From NCBI RefSeq assembly GCF_042680605.1, contig NZ_JBHUEE010000010.1, forward strand, positions 97,779 to 161,778: 64,000 bases of DNA, written 5' to 3'. Below, piece after piece: positions 8,336-18,300 of this stretch; positions within the stretch are counted from its first letter, which is position 1, and each line of letters starts with the position of its first letter. Origin of the DNA: Allobogoriella deserti (GTDB lineage: Bacteria; Actinomycetota; Actinomycetes; Actinomycetales; Actinomycetaceae). The notes below the pieces were generated by a model that saw only the letters and a program-made list of their open reading frames with translations, was not told where the DNA came from and did not search any database. A program made the position numbers and the translations under genes.

Positions 8336-8638
8336 CGAAAGCGCAGTGGAGGGTGGGCGTGAGGAACGAGCGTCCCGCCCGGAACGGAGCTGAGGAGGAG
8401 CCGGATAGAACTCGGCTTCTGACGAAAGCGCAGTGGAGGGTGGGCGTGAGGAACGAGCGTCCCGCCCGGAACGGAGCTGAGGAGGAGCCGGATAGAACTC
8501 GGCTTCTNNNNNNNNNNNNNNNNNNNNNNNNNNNNNNNNNNNNNNNNNNNNNNNNNNNNNNNNNNNNNNNNNNNNNNNNNNNNNNNNNNNNNNNNNNNNN
8601 NNNNTCTGACGAAAGCGCAGTGGAGGGTGGGCGTGAGA
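8324..8638. repeat. 87-bp tandem repeat after era, interrupted by an assembly gap
   Basis: Units start with CTCGGCTTCTGACGAAAGCG at 8324, 8411 and 8498, an exact 87-bp period. The third unit runs into 97 Ns (8508-8604), after which a last partial unit resumes at 8605 and stops near 8638. The first 12 bases of the unit are the last codons and stop of era, so the array has duplicated the 3' end of that gene. The true copy number is unknown because the gap is inside the array. No coding signal or ribosome site is seen in it. Confidence 0.92.
8508..8604. other. Assembly gap (97 Ns)
   Basis: Undetermined bases. Both flanks are the same 87-bp repeat, so the gap is most simply a repeat that short reads could not span. 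Its stated length does not fit a whole number of units. Confidence 0.99.
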
Positions 8639-8680
8639 GGCCCCGCGGTGCTGGCTGGCGGGGGCGATCGGCATGGTGAT

Positions 8681-8686
8681 TACCCT
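8681..8686 (+). promoter_or_regulatory. Candidate -10 box for a leaderless hydrolase mRNA
   Basis: TACCCT lies 6 bases before the GTG at 8693, and no ribosome-binding site precedes that GTG. The same box and spacing occur before dgt (41972-41977). This is the pattern of leaderless transcripts in actinobacteria. Confidence 0.45.
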
Positions 8687-8692
8687 GGCGAG

Positions 8693-10201
8693 GTGAGATA
8701 TCGGCGGGTGGGTGCCAGCGTCGTGCTGGTTCTCCTCCTCGGACTCATCGGGTCCCTGGCCGGCCCTGGCTGGAACCCGCAGCCCCTCGAGGAGACGCTG
8801 GTCTCGCACACCGAGGACACCACCATCGGCTCGGACGTACCGACCGACCCGGTGGGCACGTACGACGTACGCTCCCAGGTGGTGGACGTCGCGATCACGG
8901 ACGAGGTCACCGTCGAGGCCACGATCACCGAGCCGGTGGGCGCTCCCGACCCACGTCCCGGCATGGTGTTCATGCACGGGGCGGGCACCGCCACGCACGA
9001 GAACTTCGCCGATACGACGGAGCAACTCGCCAGCGCCGGCATCGTGACGATGGTTCCGGACAAACGCGCGGACAACTACACCACCCGGGACCGGGACTAC
9101 GTGGCGATGGCGGAGGACTACCTCGCATCGGTCGACGCGCTCCGTTCGTGGCCGGGCGTCGATCCGGCACGGGTGGGCGTGTACGGCGAGAGCGAAGGTG
9201 CGATGTCCGCGCCGGTCGCCGCCGTACTGGATCCCCAGGTCGCGTTCGTCGTGCTCGTCTCCGCCCCGGTGCTGCCGATCCGCGAGCAGGGCGCGTTCGC
9301 GGCGGACAACTACCTGCGTGACGTGGGCGTACCTGGCCGGCTGCTGCGGGCGATCCCGCGCCTGGTGGGCGGTTCGATCCCCGGCGGAGGATTCGACTAC
9401 TTCGACTTCGACGTCCGCCCGTACCACCGCCAGCTCACCCAGCCGGTGCTCATGGTGTACGGGGCTGCGGACAGCTCCATGCCGATCGTCCAGGGCGCGC
9501 AGGCGTTGATGGAGGACATGGAGGCGGGCGGCGACCCGAACTACACGATCCGGTACTACGAGGACGGCAACCACGGGATCCGGGACGACGACGGCACTCT
9601 GGTGCCGGCCTTCCCCCGGGACGTGGCACGGTGGACGCTCGGCCTACCGCAAACGGCGTCGGCGCCGCCGACCATCGCCGGCGCACAACCGGTGCAGAGC
9701 TTTCGCGCGGACCCGGTCGACCGGCCGCGGTGGTACGCCACCGGGGACATGATCGTCGTCGTCCTGCTCTCCGGCGCAGGTCTGCTGGTGGCCGGCAGCG
9801 TGGTCGGTGTCGCGGTGATCGTCTCGCGGTTGCGCGCACTCGTGCGCAGCCAGGAACGCGACGGCGGTAGCGCACGCATGGCACGCCTGGCGGCAGGGCT
9901 GGGTATGGCCACACTCGCGACCTGGATCATGTTCGCCTCCTACCTCATGGGCGTGGCCTCACTCGCGCTCAACTACGAACAGGACGCGTTCCTCGTTCAG
10001 GGGGGTTGGATCGTCGTCCAGGCCACCGGGGTGCTCGCCGCCGTCATGGTGGTGCTCACGGTCTCCGCGTTGCACCGGGCACCGAAGGCCGCCTCGATCC
10101 GGGAACGGCTCGGCAAGGGGGCCGCCTGGACGGTGCTGGCCGGCAGCGTCGTCCTGCTGCTCTCGGCCGCGTACTGGGGCGTGTACCCGACCGTGCTGTG
10201 A
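8693..10201 (+). CDS. Membrane-anchored alpha/beta hydrolase
   Basis: 502 residues from GTG 8693. An N-terminal hydrophobic segment (VVLVLLLGLIGSLAG) anchors or exports the protein. The hydrolase fold has HGAGTATHENFADTT near the oxyanion region, the nucleophile elbow GESEG near residue 166, an Asp in YGAADSSMP and a His in EDGNHGIRDDDG. After about residue 345 come four predicted membrane helices. An exported serine hydrolase domain tethered by a C-terminal membrane bundle is the simplest reading. The substrate is unknown. The starts proposed further upstream lie in the repeat and are not credible. Confidence 0.8.
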   Translation: MRYRRVGASVVLVLLLGLIGSLAGPGWNPQPLEETLVSHTEDTTIGSDVPTDPVGTYDVRSQVVDVAITDEVTVEATITEPVGAPDPRPGMVFMHGAGTATHENFADTTEQLASAGIVTMVPDKRADNYTTRDRDYVAMAEDYLASVDALRSWPGVDPARVGVYGESEGAMSAPVAAVLDPQVAFVVLVSAPVLPIREQGAFAADNYLRDVGVPGRLLRAIPRLVGGSIPGGGFDYFDFDVRPYHRQLTQPVLMVYGAADSSMPIVQGAQALMEDMEAGGDPNYTIRYYEDGNHGIRDDDGTLVPAFPRDVARWTLGLPQTASAPPTIAGAQPVQSFRADPVDRPRWYATGDMIVVVLLSGAGLLVAGSVVGVAVIVSRLRALVRSQERDGGSARMARLAAGLGMATLATWIMFASYLMGVASLALNYEQDAFLVQGGWIVVQATGVLAAVMVVLTVSALHRAPKAASIRERLGKGAAWTVLAGSVVLLLSAAYWGVYPTVL

Positions 10202-10284
10202 CGGCCGCACGATGCGCCGCGACGGGTGATCGCGCGGGCATGGCACGCTATGGGGTGGTGAACGATGGGCAGAAGGAGCGGACG

Positions 10285-11130
10285 TTGACGCAGTGGGGTG
10301 TGGCCAGCGATGCCGGTGGCCGGCGGAGCGTCAACGAGGACGCCGCGTTCGCCCAGGATCCTGTGTTCGTCGTCGCCGACGGCATGGGAGGGCACGCCCG
10401 CGGCGAGATGGCGAGCCAGACCGTGGTCGACGCGTTCCGGGCACTCGCCGGTGCGGAGCGGCCGGTCACCGCCGAGCGGGTGGTCGAGGCGGTCCGCGAG
10501 GCGGAGGACAACATCCGCCGGACGATGCTCGAGGAGACCGTCGCCGGCTGGGTGGAGACCGACGGGCGTGATCCGGTCGCCGGAACCACCGCGGCGGGCG
10601 CTGTGCTCACCGAGCAGGACGGCGAGCTCTACTGGCTGGTGCTCAACGTCGGGGACTCGCGCGTGTACCGGTTCTCCGCCGGCCGCCTGCAACAGGTCAC
10701 GGTCGACCACTCGTTGGTCCAGGAGATGATCGACGCCGGGACGATCGACCCCGCCGAGGCACGCGTCCATCCGCGCCGGAACGTCATCACCCGCGCGATC
10801 GGCACCGGTCCCGACAGCGAGGTGGACTTCTGGATGCTGCGCGTCCAGGCCGGCGAGCGCCTGCTGATCTGCACCGACGGGCTGACCGGCGAGCTCTCGG
10901 ACGACGCCATCGCCGCCGTCCTGGCCACCGTGGGAGACGCCGGAGACGCGGCCTCGACGCTGGTGCGCCACGCGGTGACCGGTGGCGCGAGCGACAACGT
11001 GACCGCCGTGGTCGTCGACGCCCCCGACGACGTCGGCGACGAGGACACGACCGCACGAACGCCGGGTGCGGCGGAGGAGGATGAGGACGACGTGAGCATG
11101 ACGCTTCCCGGTGAAGGGAGCCGGGCGTGA
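10285..11130 (+). CDS. PP2C-family Ser/Thr protein phosphatase
   Basis: 281 residues from TTG 10285, chosen because AGAAGGAG lies 6 bases upstream. GTG 10258 and ATG 10240 are alternatives. PP2C motifs are all present: RRSVNEDAAF, VVADGMGGHARGEMAS, GTTAAGAVL, VLNVGDSRVYR, DHSLVQEMIDAGTI, LLICTDGLTGELSD and GASDNVTAVVV. It would dephosphorylate targets of the adjacent kinase in a metal-dependent way. It is cytoplasmic, with an acidic C-terminal tail. It overlaps the next gene by GTGA, so the phosphatase, FHA protein and kinase form one translational unit. Confidence 0.93.
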   Translation: MTQWGVASDAGGRRSVNEDAAFAQDPVFVVADGMGGHARGEMASQTVVDAFRALAGAERPVTAERVVEAVREAEDNIRRTMLEETVAGWVETDGRDPVAGTTAAGAVLTEQDGELYWLVLNVGDSRVYRFSAGRLQQVTVDHSLVQEMIDAGTIDPAEARVHPRRNVITRAIGTGPDSEVDFWMLRVQAGERLLICTDGLTGELSDDAIAAVLATVGDAGDAASTLVRHAVTGGASDNVTAVVVDAPDDVGDEDTTARTPGAAEEDEDDVSMTLPGEGSRA

Positions 11131-12779
11131 TCGTGCACGAGTACCGCACCGGCAACTGGATCGGCCTGGTCACCACCGATTCGGTGGCCCTGCTGCACCC
11201 GGACCTCGGGTTGGCCGCGGCACGCGATCTGTGGCGCCTGGCCAGCGGCGGATCACGATTGGCCACCTGGGTCGAGCACCTCGCCGAGCGAGGGATCCGG
11301 ACGTTGCCGGCGTTCGCCATGGTCGAGGCGCGCCCCGACGGCATCGGCGTGCTGGTGCGCGGTGATCTGACCGTCGAGTGCGGTGACGAGCGGCTGACCG
11401 GTGCGGGCTACGCGACCTGGCGCGAGGCCGTCCTCAGCGGTGACAGGTTCGCCATCACAGCCGGGGAGTCCCCGCAGCCGTCGGGTGCCGCCGAGGCCGG
11501 GGGACCGGACGAGCTGTGGCTGCCCCTGGGAGCCGGCGTCGCGCTGGTGTCCGCACTGCGTTCGGCCACCGAGACGGGCACGGCCGATCTCCGGGCCGGC
11601 CTGAAAGTGGCGGAGCCATCCGGCACCGGCGAGAGGGACGAGGACGATCTCGAGCTCACCCTGATGCAGGCGCCCGCGTTGGCGGCCGCCATCGGCGGGG
11701 GGAGCGGAGGTGCGGAGCCTTCGGCGGCTCCCGAGCGACCGGACGGCGCCGACGCGCTCGAGGTGACGCGTGCCCCGGACGAGGAGCCGGCACCGGTACC
11801 CGCCGACGAACAGCCGGACGTGGACCACGCGCCTGGCGAGGGCTCCGATGACGCGGCGCAGCCCGGCCGGGAGACTGCCGTCGCCGAGCAAACGGAGCCG
11901 CCCGCGGGCCCCGTGCTCGGATCCGAGCCGGACACCTTCCCGCTACCCCAGGGGCCGGTCGGCGAGAACCCGGCGCCTGAGGATGCGACGGCGGAGGAGG
12001 ACGACCACACGATCCTCGCCCCCGGCGGCCCGGGCACTGGTGGTTCAGCCGGCCCGGCCGGTAACGCCACCACCCCCGGGACCAACGGCGCGGGCTCGCC
12101 GGCAGCAGAGCCGGAGACGGGCATCATCTCCGAGGTGCCGTGGGCACGGCGAGAGGACGCTGCGGAGCCTGCCGCACCCAACACCCAGGTGCCCGCCGCC
12201 CCCGGCAGTGTGCCCACGGAGGGATCGGCCACGCCGGTTCCCGGCAGCGCTCCGACCGGCCAGACGCCCCTACCCGCCTGGGACGACGGCGACCACGACG
12301 GTGAGACGGTGCTGCCGGGCGAGCTCGCGGCACTCCGGGACCAGGCGGCGGGGCAGGAACATCCCGCCGGGACGGGCGGGGCCGAGCCACCGGCTACCGA
12401 CGCGGGCGCACCCGGTCTTACGACGGGCCGGCTCGAGCTGCTCATGTCGAACGGGGAACGGGTGGTGATGAGCCAGCCGCTCCTGCTCGGCCGCGCACCC
12501 GAGTCTGCCCGGTTCCACGGGAACGAGGTGCCCCGCCTGGTCACGGTCACCAATCCGGAGCGAGACATCTCGGCCACGCACGTCGAGGTCCGGCCGGCCG
12601 GGGACCATGCCGTCGTCACGGACATGAACTCGACCAACGGCACCATCGTGTTCCTGCCCGGGCGCCCCGCGTTCCGGCTGCACCCGGGATCCGGGGTTCC
12701 GGTGCCCCCGGGCGGGGTCATCGAGATCGGCACCGGTGTCACGGTGACCGTGATGGCTGCAAGCGAGGGCGGTTCGTGA
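11127..12779 (+). CDS. FHA domain protein with long Pro/Ala/Glu-rich linker
   Basis: 550 residues from GTG. The N-terminal ~165 residues are a compact domain of unknown family (HEYRTGNWIGLVTTDSVAL). Residues ~180-420 are a disordered acidic, proline- and alanine-rich linker with DDHTIL and DHDGETVLP motifs that could be kinase phospho-acceptors (Thr followed by hydrophobic). The C-terminal FHA domain (about 430-545) shows LLLGRAPES, ISATHVEVRPAGD and DMNSTNGTIV. FHA domains bind phosphothreonine. Its place between phosphatase and kinase genes, overlapping both by four bases, makes it the likely phospho-reader of the set. Confidence 0.9.
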   Translation: MIVHEYRTGNWIGLVTTDSVALLHPDLGLAAARDLWRLASGGSRLATWVEHLAERGIRTLPAFAMVEARPDGIGVLVRGDLTVECGDERLTGAGYATWREAVLSGDRFAITAGESPQPSGAAEAGGPDELWLPLGAGVALVSALRSATETGTADLRAGLKVAEPSGTGERDEDDLELTLMQAPALAAAIGGGSGGAEPSAAPERPDGADALEVTRAPDEEPAPVPADEQPDVDHAPGEGSDDAAQPGRETAVAEQTEPPAGPVLGSEPDTFPLPQGPVGENPAPEDATAEEDDHTILAPGGPGTGGSAGPAGNATTPGTNGAGSPAAEPETGIISEVPWARREDAAEPAAPNTQVPAAPGSVPTEGSATPVPGSAPTGQTPLPAWDDGDHDGETVLPGELAALRDQAAGQEHPAGTGGAEPPATDAGAPGLTTGRLELLMSNGERVVMSQPLLLGRAPESARFHGNEVPRLVTVTNPERDISATHVEVRPAGDHAVVTDMNSTNGTIVFLPGRPAFRLHPGSGVPVPPGGVIEIGTGVTVTVMAASEGGS

Positions 12780-14428
12780 GTCCGCGTCGGGCTCCGGCCC
12801 AGCATCCGGAACTGCCCGGATACACCTTCGAGAAGCTGTTGGGATCCGGCGGATTCTCCGACGTGTACCTGTATCAGCAGCGGTTGCCGCGCCGGAAGGT
12901 CGCCGTCAAGGTGCTCACCAAGGAGGCGACCGAGGGACAGCCGCGGGAGCAGTTCATCGACGAGGCCAATCTCATGGCCGCGCTCTCCGGGCACTCCTCG
13001 ATCGTCGACCTGTACCACGCCGGCGAGGCGGCGGACGGGCGTCCGTACCTGGTCATGCAGTACTGCCCGCTGCCCAACCTCGCCGAGCGCATCAAGGTCC
13101 GGCCGCTCGGTGTGGCTGAGACGATCGGGATCGGCGTGCGCGTGGCTGCTGCCCTCGAGACGGCGCACCGGGCCGGCATCGTGCACCGTGACATCAAGCC
13201 CGCGAACCTCCTCACCAACGAGTACGGCCGCCCGGCGCTGACCGACTTCGGCATCGCCGGACTGACGTCCACCACGCTCGAGGAGACGGCGGGGCTGTCC
13301 ATCCCGTGGGCGCCGCCCGAGTCGGTCGAAGGTGGCGTGCCGTCCGGGGTGTCCGGCGACGTGTACAGCCTCGGGGCGACGCTCTACACCCTCCTGGCCG
13401 GCCGGTCGCCGTTCTCCCGGCCCGGAGGCCCGAACACCCGCCTCGACCTCACGATGCGGATCCGGCGGGATCCCGTGCCGCCCATCGGGCGCGAGGACGT
13501 CCCGGTCTCGCTGCAGCGGGTGCTCGAGCGTGCCATGGCCAAGGACCCCGCTCAGCGGCACCCCAGCGCCGTGGACCTGGGACACGCGCTGCAGGCGGTC
13601 GAGCAGGAGATGCGCCTGCCGCTGACGGACCTGGAGCTGCCGGACACCTCCTGGCTCGGCGGGCCTGACCACGGCGATCAGTCCGGCGGCGATGGGCACG
13701 ATCGGCCGGCCGATCAGCGGACTGTCGTGCGCCAGGTGGTCGAGGTCGACCCGCACCGCCGCGCGTCGCCGTCGCCGTCGTCGCCGGCACCGGCAGCGCA
13801 CGGCGGTGCACCGGTCGAGGCCACCCGGGTGCGGGCAGCGACGGTGACACCGGACCCCGGCGGCGGACCTGCCAGGTCAGCCGGTCAGTACCCCGGCTCC
13901 GGGTACCCCGTGCCGGGGCAGGCCGGCGCGGGCGTGCCGGGGAACGGCTACGTCGCTGACCCCGGTGGACAGCCGGGCTACGGCTCTGCGCAGACGGGTC
14001 CGGACGAGTCCACCGGAAGCCGGCGCAACGTCGTCCTCACGGTCGTGGTCTCCGTCGCCGCCGTCGCGGTGGCTGCGGGAATCGTCCTCGGCGCGGGCCG
14101 CCTGATGGGTGATCCCGGAGACGACCCCGGCCCGACGGCGGGGCCGACCATCACGGTGCCGGACACGGTCCCGAGTCCGGTGGACCTGGAGGGCGAGCGC
14201 CAGCGGAACGAGGTGACCTTCACCTGGTCCGTGCCCGACGACGTGCCGGGCGACGGTGAAGTCTCGTTCACGTGGCAACGCACCGACCCCGGGGCACCGA
14301 CGGACGTCATCCCTGCCGACGAAGCCCGCGCCGTGATCGAGGACGCCCCGGACGAGGTCTGCGTGTCGGTGAAGATCCGGCTCGAGAACGGCCGGACCTC
14401 CACCGACCCCGCGACGGCCTGCGCGTAG
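12776..14428 (+). CDS. Membrane Ser/Thr protein kinase (PknB-like)
   Basis: 550 residues from GTG. The kinase domain occupies about residues 14-275: glycine loop LGSGGFSDVYLYQQ, VAVKVL lysine, HRDIKPANLL catalytic loop, DFGIAG magnesium loop, and APPE at the end of the activation segment. A Gly/Pro-rich juxtamembrane linker follows, then one membrane helix (VVLTVVVSVAAVAVAAGIVL, about 418-437) and a ~110-residue extracellular domain with an Fn3-like look (NEVTFTWSVPDDVPGDGEVSFTW split over two strands). The outer domain probably senses an extracellular signal. The partner phosphatase and FHA genes are directly upstream. Confidence 0.93.
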   Translation: MSPRRAPAQHPELPGYTFEKLLGSGGFSDVYLYQQRLPRRKVAVKVLTKEATEGQPREQFIDEANLMAALSGHSSIVDLYHAGEAADGRPYLVMQYCPLPNLAERIKVRPLGVAETIGIGVRVAAALETAHRAGIVHRDIKPANLLTNEYGRPALTDFGIAGLTSTTLEETAGLSIPWAPPESVEGGVPSGVSGDVYSLGATLYTLLAGRSPFSRPGGPNTRLDLTMRIRRDPVPPIGREDVPVSLQRVLERAMAKDPAQRHPSAVDLGHALQAVEQEMRLPLTDLELPDTSWLGGPDHGDQSGGDGHDRPADQRTVVRQVVEVDPHRRASPSPSSPAPAAHGGAPVEATRVRAATVTPDPGGGPARSAGQYPGSGYPVPGQAGAGVPGNGYVADPGGQPGYGSAQTGPDESTGSRRNVVLTVVVSVAAVAVAAGIVLGAGRLMGDPGDDPGPTAGPTITVPDTVPSPVDLEGERQRNEVTFTWSVPDDVPGDGEVSFTWQRTDPGAPTDVIPADEARAVIEDAPDEVCVSVKIRLENGRTSTDPATACA

Positions 14429-14454
14429 CGAGACGACCGAGGAGTACCGAACAT

Positions 14455-15156
14455 ATGGGCATGCAGCTGGAGTTCTGCGGCGAGTGGTTCACCATCGCGG
14501 CGGACGAGCCGTTCGTCATCGGACGTGAGGGCCCGCTGGAGATCGACGACAACCCCTACCTGCATCGTCGCTTCCTCGAGATCTCCTCCCACGCGGACTT
14601 GTGGTGGATGGAGAACGTCGGTTCCCGGCTTTCAGCGACCATCGCTGACCCCGAGGGCAACACCCAGGCGTGGCTCGCCCCCGGGGCGCGCCTGCCGCTC
14701 GTCTACGCCCGCACCAGTGTGCTGTTCACCGCCGGACCGACCACCTATGAGCTCACCGTCGTCAACGACGATCCGACGTTCCTGCCGACGCGTCCCGAGG
14801 AGGAGGTGGAGGTCGGCGAGACCACCATCGGCCCGGTGACCTTCACCGAGTCGCAGCTCCAGCTAGTCCTCGCCCTCGCCGAGCCGGTGCTCTCGGGCCG
14901 CGGCTCGACGACGTCGATCCCCACCTCCCAGCAGGCCGCTGAGCGACTCGGCTGGACCATCACCCGGTTCAACCGCAAGCTCGACAACGTGTGCGACAAG
15001 CTGCACCGGCACGGTGTGCGCGGCCTGCGCGGCGAAGCGGGAAAGCTCGCCGTCAACCGCCGGGCACGGTTGGTCGAGCACGCCGTCGCATCCCGGCTCG
15101 TCACCGCAGATCACCTCCCGCTGCTGGAAAAGGCACCGAGCCTCGCGGAGGACTGA
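14455..15156 (+). CDS. FHA-like protein with C-terminal helix-turn-helix-like region
   Basis: 233 residues from the ATG at 14455, preceded by GAGGAG. The N-terminal half resembles an FHA fold (FVIGREGPLEIDD then HRRFLEISSHADLWWMENVGS) but lacks the full SxxH/NG signature, so phosphothreonine binding is uncertain. The C-terminal half has TFTESQLQLVLALAEPVL and SQQAAERLGWTITRFNRKLDNVCDKL, which look like a winged-helix or response-regulator-type DNA-binding domain. It follows the kinase by 26 bp. It may be a phosphorylation-controlled regulator of the cluster; this is inference. Confidence 0.72.
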   Translation: MGMQLEFCGEWFTIAADEPFVIGREGPLEIDDNPYLHRRFLEISSHADLWWMENVGSRLSATIADPEGNTQAWLAPGARLPLVYARTSVLFTAGPTTYELTVVNDDPTFLPTRPEEEVEVGETTIGPVTFTESQLQLVLALAEPVLSGRGSTTSIPTSQQAAERLGWTITRFNRKLDNVCDKLHRHGVRGLRGEAGKLAVNRRARLVEHAVASRLVTADHLPLLEKAPSLAED

Positions 15157-15324
15157 GGGCCGGCAGTCAGGGCTCGGCCCCACAGCTCTGCTCCGACTCG
15201 GCGCGGTGGGGAGTTCTCCCCGACGGATGAATCGGACGCCTTATGGGGTATTCCGGTCCTGTCAGGTAGCATCGCTGCGGTCCTCGTGGCCAGGACTGAG
15301 GCAGCTTCTTGGGGGGAACGTTCC

Positions 15325-18300
15325 GTGCGTCGACTGAGAACGCGCGAGAAGGCAGCACAGCCGCGTGCGACCGGCCGTGCCGCCGAACGGCGTCGACGCA
15401 ACCGCCGCAGACTCATCGGCGGCGGGGTGCTCGGGATCCTCACCGGCGGCGTCATCGCCGCCAGTCTCCTCTACGACGGCACCGCGACGGCCGACGTCGA
15501 ACTGCACGACGGAGGCGTCTGGGTCAGTAACGGCTCGGAGACGCGGGTGGGCCGGGTCAACTACCCGGTCCAGCAGCTCGACGGGTCGGTGACCTCGACC
15601 AGTCAAGAGATCGACGTCCTCCAGCATGGTTCGCAGGTCCTCTCCGTCGATTCCGGCGCCAACCTCCTCAACGTCGTCGACCCCGCCACGGTCAGCATGA
15701 CCGACGGGGCGGTCACGCTTCCCTCGCAGCACGACGTCGAGATGGGGGGCGGGGTGGTCGCCGTCCTCGACGTCGCATCCGGCCAGGTGCGTACGGCGCC
15801 GTTCAGCGGGCTCGGTCTGCTCGCCTCCGAGGACGCCGAGCCGCAGGCCTCGCTCGGAGGCGACGCGGCGGTGGCGGTCGGGCGGGACGGCACCACCTAC
15901 GGCGTCTCCACCGACGACGGCACCGTCACCACCATCCCCAAGGGCACCGAACAGCGCCAGGCCGAGGCGGCGCAGGCGGCCGAGGACGGAGAGGACGGCG
16001 AGCAGGTCGAGCCCGTCGAGCTGGAGACGGCCGACCTGGGCCTCGCCCCGCGGCTGTTCGAGGAGGCGGAGACCCAGGTCAGCGTCGTGGGCTCGACGCC
16101 GGTGGTGCTCGTGCGAACAGCCGAGGACGAGCTCTGGCTCGCACGCCCCGACGCCGAGCCGGTCAATCTGACCGGGCTCGAACTCGACGTCTCCGAGGTA
16201 CGGCTGCAGGAGGTCAGCGCCGAGCAGGACGACGTCATCCTCACCACCCGCGACGCCCTCGTCCATGTCCCGCTCGACGGGGACGACCCATCCGTGGTCC
16301 GGGCCCCGGCAGCCGGCAGCCCCGCGACCCCCCTCGTGGTGAGCGGCTGCGTGCACGCCGCGTGGGCGGGCTCGGAGAGCACCTACCTCCAGCAGTGCGG
16401 GGACGGGGCCCCCACCGAGGCCGCCATCCCGGACACGGTCGACGACTCGGAGCTCGAGTTCCGGACCAATCACGGCCTGGTGGTCCTCAACGACACCCTC
16501 ACCGGGACCGTCTACCTGGTGAACGAGGCGATGACGATCGTCGAGAACTGGGACGACGTCACCCCGCCCGAGTCCACCAAGGAGGAAGAGGAGGAGTCCC
16601 AGCAGGACATCACCGACCAGTTGCCGCTGGACCGCGAGGCGGAGAACCGCGACCCGATCGCGGAGGACGACACCTTCGGCGTGCGGCCCGGCTCGACGAC
16701 CGTGCTCGAGGTCCTCGCGAACGACTCCGACCCGGACGGCGACCTGCTCACGATCGACTCGGTCGACGGGTTCCCCGAGTCCGTGGGCGAGGTGCGCACG
16801 GTCATGGGCGGCCGGGCACTCCAGGTCTCGGTGCCCGAGGACGCCAGCGGTGGCGGCAGCTTCAGCTACACGGTCGATGACGGGCGCGAAGGCTCGGACG
16901 ACGCCACCGTCTCGCTGTCGGTGGTCCCGGAGTCCCAGAACAGCCCACCCGAGCAGGTGCGGGACACCCGGATGACCATCGCGTCGGGGGCGACCGGCTC
17001 GGTCAACATCCTGCAGGACATGCAGGACCCCGACGGCGACGAGCTCGTGGTGCTCGGCGCCGAGGGCCCCGAGGACGACACGGTCCGGTATACCCCGGAC
17101 GGGTCGATCGAGTTCGTCGACTCCGGCGTGGAGGCGGGGGCCAAGCAGATCGAGGTCACCGTCTCCGACGGGCGCGAATCGACCACAGCCGTGGTCGACG
17201 TCGACGTGCGCAGCGAGGGCGACCTCCCCCCGATCCCGGTCTACGACTACGTCAAGGCCTCGACCGGCGAGGAGGTGGTCGTCGAGCCCCTGGAGAACGA
17301 CACCGACCCGTCGGGGGAGCCGCTCCGTCTCGCGGACGTGCGTGCGGAGAACGGGGACGGCACGATCACACCCGACTACGACGCCGGGACCTTCCGCTTC
17401 AGTGCCGAGCGCGCCGGCTCGTACTATCTGACCTACGCCGTCGTCAACGACACCGGCAAGGACGCCAGCGGCCTGATCCGGGTCGAGGTGACCGACCCGG
17501 AGGACGGACCGCCGGTGGCGGTGCAGGACACCGCGCTGTTGCCCAACGGCGGCAACGTCCTCGTGGACGTCCTCGCCAACGACGAGGATCCCTCGGGGCG
17601 GTTGCTCGCGGTCCAGCAGGTCGACGTGCCCCCGGAGTCCGGGCTCGTCGTCTCGGTGCTCGAGCACCGCATCCTCAAGATCAGCTCCCAGCAGGCCCTC
17701 TCGACGCCGGTACGCCTGACATACACCGTCTCCAACGGTGAGCAGAGCGCCGACGGCCAGGTGGTCGTCATGCCGGTGGCGAGCGACTCCGCCTCCCAGC
17801 CGCCGGTGGCCGAGAACGACACCGCGACCGTCCGCGCCGGGGACTTCGTCACCATCCCGGTGCTCCAGAACGACTCCCACCCCGCGGGCCTGGAGTTCGA
17901 GCTCGACCACGAACTCGTCGACGAGCCCGATGCCGGGCTGTTCTTCGTCTCCGGTGACACCCTGCGCTACCGCGCACCCGAGCAGCCGCAACAGGTCGAG
18001 GTCGTGTACCGGATCGTCGACGAGGCCGGCAACGAGGCCTCGGCCCGGGTGACCGTCCACGTGCAGGCGAACACGGAGAACAACTCCGCCCCGCAGCCAG
18101 AACCGGTGGACACGCGCGCCTTCAGCGGCGAACGCATCCGCGTGCAGGTCCCGCTGTTCGGCATCGACCCGGACGGCGACTCGGTCCAGCTGCTCGGCAC
18201 CGGCGACGCCCCGGAGCTCGGACGCATCGTCGAGGTCGGGCCGGGCTACTTCGACTACGAGGCATACGGGGACCAGCACGGGACCGACGAGTTCACCTAC

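Noticed and set aside
8159..9574. Minus-strand frame running through the N gap and repeat
   Set aside because: It includes undetermined bases and repeat translation (EAEFYPAPPQ units) and lies opposite era and the hydrolase.
10258..10284. PP2C start at GTG 10258
   Set aside because: Possible, but AGAAGGAG lies at the ideal distance from TTG 10285 and conserved sequence begins only after it.
15262..18279. 1,005-residue antisense frame opposite the giant Ig–Fn3 gene
   Set aside because: It mirrors a strongly coding frame with clear domains on the plus strand and has His/Asp/Arg/Val-heavy composition typical of a GC-rich shadow.
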